Below, piece by piece: positions 4,857 to 5,172 of a DNA stretch of 5,172 nt (positions within the stretch are counted from its first letter, which is position 1; each line of letters opens with the position of its first letter). A program made the translations under genes and the position numbers. The stretch covers positions 1 to 5,172 of the forward strand of contig JASHYW010000700.1 of assembly GCA_030042885.1 (NCBI GenBank). The letters run 5' to 3'. The notes beneath the pieces were generated by a model. It did not search any database and was not told the origin of the DNA. It saw only the letters and a program-made list of their open reading frames with translations. Origin of the DNA: Streptosporangiaceae bacterium. Its GTDB lineage: Bacteria; Actinomycetota; Actinomycetes; Streptosporangiales; Streptosporangiaceae.

Positions 4857-5172
4857 AACAGCCCCGGCCCTGGCCGGAAGCTCGCAGCGGCGGCATTTTG
4901 CGCAGGAAACGAGGTTCATGACCTCCGGCCTCCGGCGCCGTGGCTGACACGTGGGTCACGCACGCGTGGTGCGAAAGGTCTGAGATCAGTACCGTGCCAC
5001 GGGTCAGATGGGCGACAGCTGCGGGACGGCAGTCGAGGCGTGCCCCAGGGTGCCCCCGAACCGCCATCAACGATGGTGGTGACCAGGGCCAGGGTGCCGA
5101 GCTGCCGGGTATCCTGTGCGGCCGGAGACCACGCGCCGTACAGGGCCTCAAACGATGAGCGACGGGCCATTA
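4857..5172. other. Stretch without a supported gene
   Basis: Open frames occur on both strands, but none has a usable ribosome binding site or family-like content, and the plus-strand one (4940-5158) has third positions no more GC-rich than the rest. At the right edge an ATG at 5155 (plus) could begin a gene that leaves the window, and on the minus strand a frame ending with TGA at 5151-5149 could be the last codons of a gene entering from the right. Neither can be judged from so few bases. Confidence 0.5.

Noticed and set aside
4812..4919. 36-residue extension of the 135-aa protein from ATG 4919, with a CAKCRRC motif
   Set aside because: A strong GGAGGT precedes ATG 4811, where the family start also lies; the upstream part looks like translated leader.
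4940..5158. Plus-strand frame whose stop overlaps an ATG (ATGA at 5155-5158)
   Set aside because: The overlap resembles translational coupling, but third positions are not GC-enriched, no ribosome binding site exists, and the product has no recognisable pattern.
4916..5170. Minus-strand frame beginning MARRSSFEALYGAW at the right edge
   Set aside because: The first residues look plausible, but the rest is Pro/Arg-rich shadow-like sequence with no known family and no visible ribosome binding site within the window.

Overview
The window is GC-rich throughout, with strongly GC-biased third codon positions in the clear genes. The gene content points to a high-GC actinomycete (Streptomyces/Streptosporangiales-like or a relative): a class A penicillin-binding protein with a Gly/Asn-rich tail, an actinobacterial membrane-anchored metallophosphoesterase with the 'GSND' form of motif III, and a CysxxCys microprotein of actinomycete type. 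The exact genus cannot be read from the sequence.

Left part (1-3388) is a core-genome block. The 3' two-thirds of a bifunctional transglycosylase/transpeptidase gene enters from the left edge and ends at 1745. It is followed convergently by a yqeY-type gene (1763-2218, minus). A metallophosphoesterase gene (2292-3197, plus) diverges from yqeY across a 73-bp intergenic region. A complete tRNA-Pro(CGG) gene with an encoded CCA end follows at 3312-3388. A PonA2-type PBP next to a metallophosphoesterase matches the M. tuberculosis ponA2 (Rv3682)-Rv3683 pair.

Middle part (3344-4348) is the most interesting stretch. The anticodon-loop-to-T-loop segment of the tRNA-Pro gene (3344-3373) recurs as a perfect 30-bp direct repeat at 4305-4334, but without any 5' tRNA half. 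This is the layout left by tyrosine-integrase insertion into a tRNA 3' end, with a reconstituted tRNA at one end and a displaced 3' fragment at the other. The repeats are only 961 bp apart and enclose no integrase. They enclose a 75-aa Cys/His-rich zinc-ribbon-like microprotein gene (3716-3943, minus) with a good ribosome binding site, a decayed DUF4190-like membrane protein fragment (about 3468-3641, minus), and a non-coding segment rich in hairpins and GAGTGAC-type repeats just inside the distal repeat. I read it as either a very reduced remnant of an integrative element or a miniature element moved in trans.

Right part (4349-5172) holds a conserved 135-aa uncharacterised protein gene (4404-4811, minus) with a strong GGAGGT ribosome binding site and a perfect 8-bp inverted repeat immediately upstream. 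Beyond it, 4857-5172 contains no gene I can support; the edge may just include the end or the beginning of a neighbouring gene.
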